From Asterias rubens (Eukaryota > Echinodermata > Asteroidea > Forcipulatida > Asteriidae), in contig NC_047068.1 of assembly GCF_902459465.1 (NCBI RefSeq), positions 5,952,001 to 6,016,000 on the forward strand: DNA of 64,000 bases, read 5' to 3'. The translations under genes were made by a program, and so were the position numbers. The first letter of the stretch is position 1. Each line of letters opens with the position of its first letter. A model generated the notes under the pieces. The model was not told where the DNA came from and did not search any database. It saw only the letters and a program-made list of their open reading frames with translations. Shown piece after piece: positions 1 through 11,591 of the stretch.

Positions 1-1163
1 TCTGAAAGTAAGTACCAGTTTCAGGTAAACAAGCTATTGTCTAGTCAAACTAGTAAGTCAATAAAATATTTAACTAGTTTAATAACACTTTCACTAGTAG
101 AGTTTAGTTAACTAGTTCACAAGTTACAATATTAGTTAAATAGTTAACTAGTAACAGCCACAGTAGAAAATACCAGTTAAAAAGTTATAGGCCTACTAGA
201 TAACAATATCAGTCAAATTGATTAACTAGTTAACACACCAGAAAATATCTGCCCCGGTAACTTAGTTACTTATTAAACTTAAGAAAATAAAATTAGCTGT
301 TGCAAACAACTTACCAACCAAATGGACCGACAGTATAAATGCACAAAAAAAGTTAATGGCCTGACGTTTCGACCCTAGCAGAGTCTTTCTCGAAGGCTAA
401 ATGACAACCCAACAAACATGAACATTTGATAAATAGTTACCTAGCTTATACAATGGACAATATCAAAATCAGTTTATATTTATAGTCTTTAAGTATTACC
501 GGTAGTTAACTTTTTTGAATTTGTTACAGGAAATCACCAATCACAAGGCCCTAAAACAGGATACTCAATGTGATGACTTATAAGGAAGAAGGGGGATCCA
601 AGATGAGGAAATAGAAAGATGACCATTTATATTTATTGGTATACAAACAAAATGACCAGCAGCAGTAGCTGAAAGGGCCACGCAACAATGGTCAAAATAC
701 AAGTACATCTATAAAAAATAATAATAACAATCACATATTAAAGGGCAATATAGAATTGGGCAATATAGCATTTGAATTGGGACGAGTTGTAAGAAGAGAT
801 CAATGAGAAGCAGAAAGTCTACAAAGATCTAGTAGACAAGTGTAACATTTTACCAAGTCACAAACACGTACACAAGAAGAGATGCATGGCAACACATGTA
901 GATGTCAAACAGCATATTTCCCGTCCGAACTATAGGATATTTTAGACAATTAAGATGCATCTGAATATAAATAAGGTCAAGTAAAACAAATACAGCATGG
1001 TTCATTTTTGGTAGACATTCGATACAAAAGCTTCTCGAGGTATTTGAAGTTGACAGTTCCAAAGGCGAATCAAACCATGTCACATTTGTACATTATTTGA
1101 AAAAGTTGTAAAAAAACAGATACACGTACTCTAAACAATTGTTTTTTATTTTGTCAAACTCAC
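1..1163. other. PGS1 intron (minus strand), no coding exon seen
   Basis: The AT-rich first 250 bp consist of degenerate AGTTAACTAG-like units (about 20-235). A terminal piece of the Penelope-associated repeat follows (about 285-430). Nothing recognisable lies in 430-1163; the next PGS1 exon is not visible and is presumably to the left of the window. Confidence 0.5.
285..430 (-). mobile_element. Penelope-associated terminal repeat fragment
   Basis: The minus strand reads CTTCGAGAAAGACTCTGCTA followed by GGGTCGAAACGTCAGGCC, and then the block with TTGGTTGGTAAGTTGTTTGC. The same blocks occur downstream of the Penelope-like coding fragment at 25.2 kb, and in part near 3.5, 22.4 and 31.6 kb. Confidence 0.55.
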
Positions 1164-4100
1164 CCACTTATGATCACTGTATCATCAAAGATGAATATCT
1201 TAAGATGTGAAAGTCCAATGACCTCATTATACCTCTCAGGGATCAGCCTCTTGAGGATACCTCTGAGGTCTGGGGTGTGGTAGAGGGCAACTTGGACCTC
1301 GGCTGGGAAGGTCTGAAGGAGAGGTCTCAGCATCGTACAGGAGTTATGCTTCCCTCGTGTGCCTCTGGTGCAGTCGAGGAGGATGCGCAGCTTGAGAGGT
1401 GCCGAGGTGTTGCCGTTGAGGTGTGACCTCCTGCAGGCGTCATGGAGTGAGGCTACCTGAAAGAATCGATTCAAATTTGCTTTAAAGGCAGTGGACACTA
1501 TTGGTAATTACTCAAAATAATTATTAGCATAAAACCTTTCTTGGTAATGAGTAATGGGGAGCTGTTGATAGTATAAAACATTGTGAAAACGGCTCCCTCT
1601 GAAGTGACATAGTTTTCGAGAAAGAATTTTCCCTGAATTTGATCATGAGACCTCAAGTTTAGAATTTGAGGTCTCAAAATCACGCATCTAAAAGCACACC
1701 AAGTGAAAAGACTGGTTTTTGACAATTAGCAATAGTGTCCAGTGATTTTAACCATCCTGAATCTTAATCTCTGAGTCATTTAGTCACATCACACTAACAT
1801 CACACTTACTTTTGAGAAGACAATGAAACAAATCTAGTTTTACACAAAACGTATGAGGGAAAACTCCTGTAGGAAAAACCCATGCAGTCAGGTAGGAACT
1901 AAATCCCCAATCCACATGCAAGGCTACGGTCTGGGTATTCTATATCCCCGATAAAAATTAACATACATTCATAAATACCACAGACAGTTTTGCTATTCCT
2001 GTTGGTGGAGAGCGCGTCATGTGGGGGTGTTTAAACGGATTGATAATGACCAGCTGGAGCTCTGTTTATAACCGGTTGTTTTCGGATAATACGTGCTAGT
2101 CTTGGTGCAAGACATTTCTTGTTATGGGCGATGAGTTGGCCGTGCTGTGTGTGAAAGGAAAACCCGAACATCTTGCACCAAGACTACAACGCGCACGAAC
2201 GGAAATGATCCGGACACTGAGCGTCTCAGTCATAACAATGCAACACACAGACGTCGTAAATACAGAGCTCAAGCACGTTGGAAACGGACCAGTTTTACAG
2301 AGTTTCTTACTTTATTACGCCTTTTTACCAAAAAGCAATTATGAATGGGAATAAAAGAGTAGTGACTCGTTCTTAAACGGCCGTTTAAAACCTTGCAGGG
2401 TCGTTCTCGTGCGATAAAGGCCCTCCCCTTCGGCTAGGGCCTTTATCACTTGGCAACGACACTGCCGGTTTAAAACGGCCATTAAAGAACTTGTTGTATC
2501 CTTTTATTCCCTTATTACAAAACTCACCAGTTCCTCTTCTTTGGGTCCTGTTCCTAAATACAGAGAAGTCAGAACGATCCGATGTTTGCTGTTTTTAATA
2601 CGCGCCTAGAAATGACAAGGAAAATACACAAACGGTATATAGAGTACACTATCTCAAAGTGAATCAAGAGTCTTTTTCATTTCATTTTATTCGCCAGCAA
2701 ACATTAAACAAATACATTTCTATTAAAGGCAAAGTTTATTTTGTTGCCTCTAGTTATAAGACTGAATACCAAAAGTATACCTACCCTTTAAGAAGAATAC
2801 AAAAATGTAAACAGTATTCAGTACTGAGCAACCCAGCTTGGCGGGCAGATACACTCAGAAAACAACCTCAAGCGTAGGTGGTACACGACACTGCCAGTTT
2901 TAAACGGCCGTTAAAGAACTTGTCGCTACCAATTTTTATTTTAACAATTTTCTTTTAGAAGGGAAAGAGGGGTGGATAACAAACAGATTTCTAGTTAAAA
3001 ACAGAGAAATCACATCACTGATCGGTGTAAATGGGAAAAACAAATTTTATTCTTTATCCACGATGCAACAATAACATCTAACATCGAATTGGTGGCTATG
3101 GCTGCGGCTACGACCGTTGCCTGGGGTGTTGCTAAGGGCGTCCTATACTTCAATGCATGTTGACGCAGCGATCCGGCCGTAGCCGTAGCCGCCAATTCGG
3201 ATACGGCCTTACCTTGAGTGTGTTGTAAAAGTCTGTAGGTCCTTCCAGAATTGTAATCTTATCACCGCAGACAGGGAACGCTGGGGATTTCTCAGACAGC
3301 CATTTAAAATGCTGAAAGACGTTGGGCTGTTTCCCAAGATGTTGCGTTGCATTATTAGCTGGAGTAGAGCACTTTGAGCAAGGGCTTTGGTGAAAGCATC
3401 TCGCTGAAACCAACTTGATGGTTTCTTCTTGTCTGGTAGTGACTGAAAAGTATGTTCCTCTTCCATAGAACCTGTTCAAAAGAAGATAAAAATGAGAAAG
3501 TAGAATTAGCTGATGCAAACTGCTTACCAACCTAAAGGACCTATCGTCTACCTGCATAAAACAGTTAATGGCCTGAAGTTTCAACCCTAGCAGAGTCTTT
3601 CTGGACTAAATGACAACACGACAAACAAGAACAGGTAACGTGTTCATGTTTGTTGTGATGTCGTAAGGAAACTGTTTGGTGATAATTGTGTTGTCATGTA
3701 GTATTCCAGAAGGATGCTGTAAGGCTCAAAACAGTAGACAATTTTTTGGGGCACAAAAGAAGATAAATAAAACCAACTCATTTGTTGCATTTGTTGCTGT
3801 TGTTTGCTAAATCCTGAAAATCATGTGGAAACTTTGTTGGTAATCCTTTTTTTATCAGGGAAGTTATTTCATGCTATGCAACTTTTTGTGCTTAGCAACT
3901 CATGAAATTGGGCCCTGGTCTGACAACTCGATCGGTCAGACAACTCGATCGGTCAGACAACTCGATCGGTCAGACAACTCGATCGGTCAGACAACTCGAT
4001 CGGTCAGACAACTCGATCGGTCAGACAACTCGACTGCTGGTACGGTCACCAACAATAAAACAAGTCGACTTTTGATCAGACTGAGCATGCTCCGTGATAT

Positions 4101-7100
4101 AGATCAGTAGATCAGTCAGTGACTGCTTGTCAAGTTGTCGAGTTGTCGGACCTGCCGAGGTGTCAGTTTGTAGATTTTTTCGTTGGACAGCGGCATAACT
4201 TGATTGTCTTTTTAGTCTGCAAAAAAAAATCTGTATGAGTGGTACCTTGAAGGTTGGGTGTAGTTATTTGATTGTGCACTTTGAGAATCTTTGCAACCAT
4301 ACATGTTGAGTGACGCAAATCGAGGTTTATTTTGACTTTGGCTGAAGATTGACTACGTCATTGTGGTTTCTTTTAGGTGTTCGTAAAAATTGCAATAGGG
4401 GTGGCCAGTGTGTGGTGAAGAGGTTTTCAAGTCTGAGGTATTTATGAATGTTTGTTTAAATTTGTCAACGTAGTTTGTGCATTTTAGTTTACGTTGTTGG
4501 TCTTTAAGTAAGAATAAATGTTAAAAAATAAGTGTAATTTCTATTAAAAGATATTTTTTTTGTGTTTATTGTTAATTTTTTTTATTGTAATTATTTTTGA
4601 GGGACAAACATTTTTTATTGGTACTTTTTAATTTTTTTAGTGTATTTTTTTTTCTAATGGATTATTTTATTGGATAGTTTTTTTTTATTGTTAATTTCAT
4701 GTGTGTATTTTCACGGGACAAACATTTTTTTGTTATTAATTTTTATTATTATTTAGTGTTTTTTTTTGTTATAATTGATTATTTTATTGGATAGGTGTTT
4801 TTTTATTGTTAATTTAAAAACATTTTGTGTAAGCAGCCTACCCGCAACCAATGCCTTTTAATGAGCTTTTGCTCGATTTTATCTGCAGTGTTTGGTGTGG
4901 TTTTTTCTGCGTGACCTCGGTTTGAATATATAATTCGTCCAAAGGGCTTCTGAAATTCAGTCTTTTTCGGCCTTATCTGAAAAGTATTGACAGAAATAAT
5001 GTAGCAGTACATTGAAATGAAGAGCATATCTGTCGTTTTTTATGAAAAAAATCGGTGCAACTCAAATTTTATAAAGAGAAATTTGTACATAAAAAATGGC
5101 TTCAAAAAGAAATAAAACAAGTCACAAAAACTCGGCAAATTTTCCCGTTAAGAATGTCGGCAACAGTCCCCAATTAGTATACATGGATAGATTATTTAAT
5201 ATTTTTCCTGGAAATGTTAAAAGCAAGACCGGATTGACCTAGTCCAGGAGAGCGCTTTCCATCTGGATTTGAATGCATTTGGTCATTGTGAACATTTGGT
5301 AGAGATCGGATAAAAAATAGCGATGATATCAAACATTTTCCTTTTTTTGCCTCCTATATCGTAAGAGGTCCTGTTTTCAGGGTGTCCCTAAAATCGTGGC
5401 AAATCCTTCACCTCTCTGTGCGCGATGTGAACCGTCCCTAGATAAAAATTATGTGGTTTTATTTGCCAAGCAAAGAGTCTCCTCTCCCTTGAGCAAAACT
5501 TAGAAACACGTAAGGCTGTACTGGTTATTTGCACTTGTAAGTGCAAAAAGTTTGGTATAAAGGTACAAAAATATGTCATAATGTTGAGGCCATATAAAAA
5601 AAATTGCCCACCGAAAAAGTTTCATCAAACACTATTTTAATTCACAATTAACGATGATCAAATCATGTGACTGAACATTCTGCTGAGCATTCTGAATTTA
5701 AAAAAAGGCTTAAAGAAGCCATGTGCCTTGTATTACTTTCTAATATTTTTTGAGATTTTTTTTTACCCTCGTATCAATATTATTATAAATATTAAAATTT
5801 TAACATCGGCTTGGTGATTCAATTATCACTTTTTATTTTTACGCTTTATTATAAATATTAAGGGGAACATTTTTTTTTTTAATAAATAAAAGTCAGATTA
5901 AAAAGCCAATGTCATAAACAATATTTTGAATAAAATGAAGACAACTGCTGGCTATAGAGTCATACACAGAGTTTCACAGAACACTTGCAGTCACTGCAGA
6001 TATTTCTTCCACTTATGGCTTCACCGGGAAATCATTCTTTCTCATTTGCCTTGAAAACCGGAAAAACTCAAAACAAATGGGACCAGTTGAGTTGAAGTCA
6101 TTGAAGATTGGTGTGTGGTGTGAAAACTTCAATGTCCATCAAGTTTTAATTTATGTTGAGAAGGCCGGCAAACAGTCTTATTAAACAAATGAAGATAATT
6201 AGGCCTTTCTAGGGCATCGGTTGAAATATCGCATCATTATTTTTTTTCCAATTCAAAGAAAAAGGCATAATACCGTGAAAACTGGTAAGAGTTGAGGATA
6301 TGTATAAAAACGCTGTGTATTACTATAATGGTGCCGTGTGTGTCCTTCCATTTATTATTATAACTAAAAAATATTATGGCGATGGTCATGGTCGTTCGAA
6401 ATAAACAAATGAAGATAATTAGGCCTTTCTAGGGCAAAAGCTAAATTTTTTAATTAAAAAAAAAGTATAGCCGGGGATTAGCCCAGGTTGGACTCCTCCG
6501 TTGCATGCAACGCTACGGAGTCCAGGGTATAAAGGTAGGGCCACTGATTTTCCGCGATCGCGGAAAACGGACGGAATTCGCGGAATCGGCCCTTTGAAAC
6601 GGAAAACGGGATTTCAGAAAATTAGATTTTTTTTTTTTTTTTTTTTTTTCGACGCCAAAACTATTGAAATTGCATTCTTTATTAAGATTCTTCTTGTTAA
6701 ACTAAAAAGGCATCAGAAATCAGACCATTAAAAAGTACGAGATCGTAACCGTGGATCGTTCTGTTCTACTTCACACCATCCTCAATGTTTACACACATGA
6801 TGTACACACGTTGTTAACATGGTTAAGCGAAGGGCATTATTCGCGGCACGTTTTAAACATTTTTTGTTCACCCAAATTGCATTTTCTCCCTCTCTTTTAC
6901 CAACAATAATACACAAACTAGCTTACCTATGACCTGTAAGAACACATACAATGTTTTTTCATCTCGAAAAGGTCTAAAATAAAACCGTAAACTGTCAACA
7001 TTCTGTCGCCAAAACGAAAACAAAATGGCTGACATTTTGTTTGTGGATGGAGAATGGTCACGTCCATAGACTTGTTCCCAAGTCTTTGATCATGCTGAAA

Positions 7101-8324
7101 CAGCGCCCTCTTGTGGATACACTCCTGTCATTAGCCTACAATGTGGCTGATGCAGAGAATCAATTGCAGTTTTAGACTTGGAATCAAGTCTATCACATTA
7201 TGTGCATTAATACTGCAGTCACAGTGCAACCTTTTTACCCTGACTACATGTTTTTGTTTCATCGAACAGCAGTATACAAAATAATCCACAATTATAAAAA
7301 AAGTATTTTTTTGAAATTTGTCAGTTCAAATGGACATTTTACGAAGTCGGCAGTGCAACTTATCTTAATTTGATTTTTATAAGTGTGTCCCTGGGTATTA
7401 AACAACCTTTTATCTAATTAAAAAAACATGAAACGGAATTTGTTGTGCCTGAAACGGAATTCATGTTTTTGCCAAACGGAATTTGCACTTTTCTGAAACG
7501 GAAAATCAGTGGCCCTATAAAGGTCCCTACCATTGCGAAAATTTTTCAAAAATCTGTTAAAAATGTTTCTACCTAAGTCGGGAAGACAATGCGCTGCACT
7601 CAAAGCCATGCGCACTTGGGCTCACACTATCATTGGTAGGACGTCAGTCAGTGCCACTGCACTGACGTCCTGGGTATAAAGGTTCTTTACAATGCGAACA
7701 CAAATTTGACTACAATTTTCTTTATTTTTTATCTGATTTGAGAAGTTGAAATTCCGCCCATATATTCATAGTGTCTCTCACTATATTTTCAACGAGTTTA
7801 CAGCTAACAAATATATCCATGGAAGAAATTATTTCCGAAAATATGTCGAAGTTCTGCACTGGCGATGTTGATCATCGTAAACCATTTGATAATACCAGGG
7901 CTAGGCCTATTAAAAAAGTATTATATTTATAATAATATCTCAAGAAAGGAAATACTCCATACATATAACTTTCCAATGGTACTCATTTTGATGCCGTGGG
8001 GAGCATACATTTTTTCACATGAAACCCCTACTGTTTCTACCTCCATGAGTCCATCATGGTCAGTGCTCGTCGTCGTGGCCATGAGGCATCATTCATGGAT
8101 GGTGGTGGGCGTGGGAAAGTTTTTTGTCAAATTTCTTTACGGCATGACCCAGCCAGTCCCAGCCCAGCAAGAAATTAAATCCACAGTTAAATTAATTGTC
8201 GTAAACTGAAATTTACTGTCAATTGTATTTGCTATATATTCCATAAATCGTTACGTAAATACCTTGAAAGCTGAAATATTCTTCTGGAATACGCAGCACA
8301 ACATACCCGCATGGGCGCAGCCAT
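1164..8324 (-). CDS. PGS1: CDP-diacylglycerol--glycerol-3-phosphate 3-phosphatidyltransferase, mitochondrial (5' four coding exons, gene runs off the left edge)
   Basis: PGS1 makes phosphatidylglycerophosphate from CDP-diacylglycerol and glycerol-3-phosphate, the committed step to cardiolipin in mitochondria. Coding exons on the minus strand: 8263-8324, 3213-3471, 2528-2605 and 1164-1456. Junction phases are 2, 0 and 0, and all exons have GT/AG borders. Exon 1 (20 codons, start ATG 8322-8324 in a good ACAAGATGGC context) begins MAAPMRVCC and carries several Arg and no acid, like a mitochondrial presequence. Exon 2 ends FPVCGDKITILEGPTDFY. Exon 3 holds the family signature RIVLTSLYLGTGP. Exon 4 holds ILLDCTRGTRG, FHTP-like LYHTPDLRG, LIPERYNE and the first phospholipase-D HKD motif HLKIFIFD (HxKx4D), then stops in phase 2 within VIISG. 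About 230 residues are visible against about 550 in the family, so the second HKD motif lies outside. Intron 1 is unusually long (4.8 kb) and full of repeats. The identification is firm; the exon 1 choice rests on phase, start context and presequence character. Confidence 0.92.
1486..1745 (+). repeat. TTAA-flanked MITE family 1, internally deleted copy
   Basis: Starts TTTAAAGGCAGTGGACACTA and ends GTGTCCAGTGATTTTAA. The central block carrying GCAACTTCGACGACC is deleted. It lies in the PGS1 intron just upstream of exon 4. Confidence 0.85.
2363..2490. repeat. Nested hairpin repeat around GATAAAGGCCCT/AGGGCCTTTATC
   Basis: Inverted 12-bp arms GATAAAGGCCCT and AGGGCCTTTATC enclose an 11-nt loop (about 2414-2449). 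Outer arms TTAAACGGCCGTTTAAAACC and GGTTTTAAACGGCC-like sequence enclose them. The outer arm recurs at 2885-2915. It lies in the PGS1 intron next to exon 3. Confidence 0.7.
3495..3640 (-). mobile_element. Penelope-associated terminal repeat fragment, diverged
   Basis: A diverged copy of the 285-430 repeat: the minus strand has AAAGACTCTGCTAGGGTTGA and then AACTTCAGGCC. It lies immediately 5' of PGS1 exon 2 within the long first intron. Confidence 0.5.
3800..3916 (-). repeat. GGGCCCAATTTCAT foldback repeat family, fragment
   Basis: Ends CATGAAATTGGGCCC and contains TTTCATGCTATGCAA and the TTTATCAGGGAAG block. The same family occurs near 11.05, 40.25, 43.6, 52.2, 55.5 and 63.4-64 kb. Confidence 0.65.
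3917..4032. repeat. 17-bp minisatellite (GATCGGTCAGACAACTC)
   Basis: Six to seven nearly perfect head-to-tail copies, each containing the palindrome CGATCG. It abuts the GGGCCC-type repeat fragment, in PGS1 intron 1. Confidence 0.95.
4033..6480. other. PGS1 intron 1, AT-rich, no genes seen
   Basis: Long T-rich and A-rich stretches, with TTTTTATTG(T)TAATTT recurring at 4560-4820. No exon, RNA gene or clear transposon end was found. Confidence 0.4.
6537..7516. mobile_element. 980-bp non-autonomous hAT-like element
   Basis: Terminal inverted repeats AGGGCCACTGATTTTCCG and CGGAAAATCAGTGGCCCT are flanked by a perfect 8-bp duplication ATAAAGGT (6529-6536 and 7517-7524), the hAT target-site length. 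The right part repeats GAAACGGAATT several times. No transposase frame was found. It is inserted inside another repeat whose flank (hairpin, then GGGTATAAAGGT) recurs at 7640-7690. Confidence 0.8.
7625..7700. repeat. Hairpin repeat ending GGGTATAAAGGT
   Basis: GGACGTCAGT and ACTGACGTCC form a hairpin followed by GGGTATAAAGG. The hAT-like element's left flank (6489-6536) has a similar hairpin, GGACTCC...GGAGTCC, with the same ending. They are two members of one family. Confidence 0.5.
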
Positions 8325-8650
8325 CTTGTTGTATGTAGTGAGGTCTAACTTCTTTGGAACAATGAGGGCGGTACAGCTCTAAACCAAAAGAAGAAAGATG
8401 GGCCTTTTCCTTCCAGCTACATCTTGGCTTGGCCTGCGTCTCCGATCATTTTGCTCGGGTACAGTGTCTTCGGCTTCGACTGTTGACACGTGGAGGTTAA
8501 GAAAGGTTGTCGTAAATATAGAATTGTAGCCTAAACCTTAGATCATGGCAACATCTCAAATGAAAGAGATTAAACTCGATTAACTGGCCTGGGTAAAATT
8601 TAAGTGATTTGGGGTTTGGGGTCAAAGAAGTTGAAGTTTTGCCACACCTT
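8325..8650. promoter_or_regulatory. PGS1 upstream region and probable promoter
   Basis: This is the 5' flank of PGS1 exon 1. No TATA box is seen at a suitable distance. The 5'UTR would read leftward from here. No other feature was recognised up to the SINE at 8650. Confidence 0.35.
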
Positions 8651-9112
8651 TAAATTAGTTGATATGCGGGATGCCACTGCATTGGGATTGTACAATTTGT
8701 AGATGTGCTGGGTCTCGATCATGTGTCAAAAGTCTGACCATTGATTTTATAGTTTCACCCCGCTCCAAAGCAGTGGCTAGCTCAGGACGCTTTAGAACAT
8801 GTATGTTCATCGCGGCAGGTATACGCCAAGTTCCTTCAAACTTTCTCAACTCCCTGTGGAGCACAACCCCCAAGCTACTGACACTCATACCGAAGGGTAA
8901 TTGTTCCAACCTTGGCTCCATAAACCAACACAGCTCGGTCTCGACCCTCTCAGGTTCCCAATCCATACATCTGGGTTAGAGAAGCAATCATTGTTAAGTG
9001 CTTTGCTATAGGACAATAGTGTAAAAATGACCGGGAATCGAACCCACACCCACGGTTCAGCTATCAGATCCTTGTCTGATGCACTAACACCGATCGGCAA
9101 CAACTCGACATG
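8650..9112 (-). mobile_element. tRNA-derived SINE with long body
   Basis: The minus strand begins with a tRNA-like head (about 9025-9100): GGTGTTAGTGC (A box region), an anticodon-like stem CAGAC/TCTG, and GGTTCGATTCCC (B box). About 370 bp of unique body follow, open in two frames. The body frames are not recognisable as a protein, and I treat them as chance. A functional tRNA gene is unlikely because the acceptor stem does not pair well. Confidence 0.5.
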
Positions 9113-11044
9113 CAAGAAGAATTGAATGACGAAAACAGCAATATTATTTGCCTGAAAGCCGGACTTTGAGAGAGTATTATTTTAATATTACCCACTCACC
9201 ATTTCGCCTTGAATGTTATTTGGGGCACGAATAAGCGAGGAGTGTGTGTGAACCTCCTTGACGGTTAATTACGGTAAACCTAACGTGTGGGAGTCTTCGT
9301 TCCACAGTTCAGGGCACCTCAAGGGTAGGCCTCCCCCTGTACTCGCATGGCTTTCTTATAATCGAAGTCGCGCCTTAATAGCTCCCCTTATGATCCAGTG
9401 ATATGACAAAATAGGCTGCCAAGAAGTGATGGGTGTTTTGAGGGCGTCATATGAGGAAGCTGCCGTTGTCTCTTTTCGGCAGTTGGAACTTCCAAAAGCC
9501 GTCTATCGAACTCACTGGACTCATCTTGCTCATTGGACCAACTGTGTTTTTGTTGCAGTTACAATTGTTTTTATTAAAATAATTATAACGTACCTTGTGG
9601 TTGGGTTTCTTTGACTGATAAAAATATATAAAATTAGAACTGTGGGAAAAATCTCATCACTTTCTTTTTTAGTTCACAATAAAAAGAATCAGTAAGAAAG
9701 TTTCTTGTTCTAAACATAATATTTATTTATTTATTTATCTACTTTTGTGTGCATCAGAGAAACACAATTTCAAGATTATTTTGATTTATTGGAAGGAATT
9801 CGGATCCTAGGAACTTATCGCATTATACACTACAAAATAGTTAACTAAACCAAAAGTGATTTTTCTAACAGCTGTATATCTGCTTATTGTTTGTTTAAAA
9901 CCTTCAAGTGCGCGCAAGACTGAGCCCATTGTGGATTTTTTTTTTTTTAATAAAACCTTGCCATTATGGCCATTATTATGTAAAATTTTTACGAATGGAA
10001 ATAATGACATCCCACAGGGAAATGTGATTTCAACTAGGCCTACTGTAAACTCATACACTGCGAGTAATAACAAAAAAATACATGCTTATTGCTTAAGCCA
10101 TTGCTATCTGTCAGCTGAACTCACTACGCTAAGAAAAGGCAATCGTAAGTCTTGATAAATTAAACCCACATTTTATCATTAAATTTTTTAAAGTTGCTCA
10201 TTAGTTTCATCAAATTTTACTTTCAATTTTGAAACTGTTTTCAACTTACACAATGTGTTCAACCAACTCTCTCCGGAGCTTAAACCAAACCCACATACCC
10301 CGAAAGCCAAAAACAGACTTTTGCACAAGACACCTTTCACAACATAAATAATGGGACGTCTACCATTTTGATGGTTGTTTAGTTTCATTAAAGACACTGG
10401 ACACTATTGGTAATAATTATCAAGACCTGTGAAAATTTGAGCTCATATATTGGTAGGTCGTCGAAGTTGCGAGATAATAATGGAAGAAAAAAACACCCTT
10501 GTCCCACGAAGTTGTCTGCTTTCAGATGCTTGATTTCGGGACGGGTTGGCTCAATTTAAAGTTACTTTAAAGTACCTTATTAAACGGAGCATGCCTTCGC
10601 TATAATAGCACTACATGAACAAAAATGGGTCGTCTATTTACGAGAGAAACGTAACTAACTAAAATAGTAAGTAATTAATGTAACATTTACATTATTTGGG
10701 GTTTTGGAAAACAAACATTTGAATTCAGTGGACGACTATTATTCCCTACCAGCCTCGTTTTAAGTAACATCGCCCACTACAGGGGAAAATTCCCTAATAT
10801 GACTGTACCATAAATAATGTCATTGAAGGATTTCTATTGTTGAGTCAGATTTGACGGCTTTACACACGGCCAGGGCTCAATTTGTAAATTGAGCAGAAAA
10901 TATTGCTTTAAACAATTCTGCTTCAAGCATACCGGTCACAGATGCTATTATTCGAAATCATGTTTTACCTGTTGTTAACATTGGTCGGAAAACATAAATG
11001 TGTTCTGGTTTAGCAGATATACTTTTTGTTCAATGAAATTAGTC
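9113..11044. other. Intergenic between PGS1 and MSMB-like gene A
   Basis: AT-rich sequence with a TTTA run at 9721-9740. A truncated copy of MITE family 1 on the minus strand lies at about 10391-10560 (starts TTAAAGACACTGGACACTA). Nothing else was recognised. Confidence 0.45.
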
Positions 11045-11200
11045 CCCCGGGCCCAATTTCATAAAGCCTGTCAGCATACCAAATTTTCACGTGATTTTCA
11101 TTTAACAGCTGAATGCCAGTAACAAGCAATAGGCTATGCAACAAATTAAAATTTGGTTGGAAATCCTGTTTTTATTAAGGAAGAAATTTCATGCAAAGCA
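11045..11200 (+). repeat. GGGCCCAATTTCAT repeat family copy
   Basis: Begins GGGCCCAATTTCATAAAGCC and contains CACGTGATTTTCATTTAACAG and TTGGTTGGAAATCCTGTTTT. It lies 3' of MSMB-like gene A. Confidence 0.65.
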
Positions 11201-11591
11201 AATGTTTGTCCCCCTGATCGCAACAAATGCCCTTTGTCAACGCAGTATCATGCACCTAGTAGCCATAGCCATAAGCCAAAGTCGTTTCATATACAGATAA
11301 AACAGGAGGAAATTGTTTCAGGCTATTTCTTATATCAGTGACAATTTCAGGGAGCTGCTAGAACAGAAGTGCCTAACAATTCTGCCAAGCGAAAAGGACA
11401 TCAGTTACAACTGAATTGTATTTTGTCTGATGGAAAACTCGTTCCGGTATAAGCATAATGTTGTTGTGCTTAGAGCTCCGTATTTGTGCTTATAAACAGC
11501 TCTATGAAATCGGACCCAGGTTTAAAAGAAAACAAAACACGAATTGATCGTCTTATTGGCGAGAAACCAAGCTCGACGATGGGGGCGCTAT

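Noticed and set aside
1498-1725. Minus-strand frame next to PGS1 exon 4, and similar frames at 16.5, 22.5, 30.9, 47.5, 48.1 and 63.7 kb
   Set aside because: All encode the same short peptide because they are translations of MITE family 1.
8655-8979. Overlapping frames of about 105 residues on both strands
   Set aside because: They lie in the body of a tRNA-headed SINE. Neither resembles a known family and the two cannot both be coding.
9025-9100. A tRNA gene on the minus strand
   Set aside because: A and B boxes are present, but the acceptor stem does not pair and the sequence runs into a SINE body.
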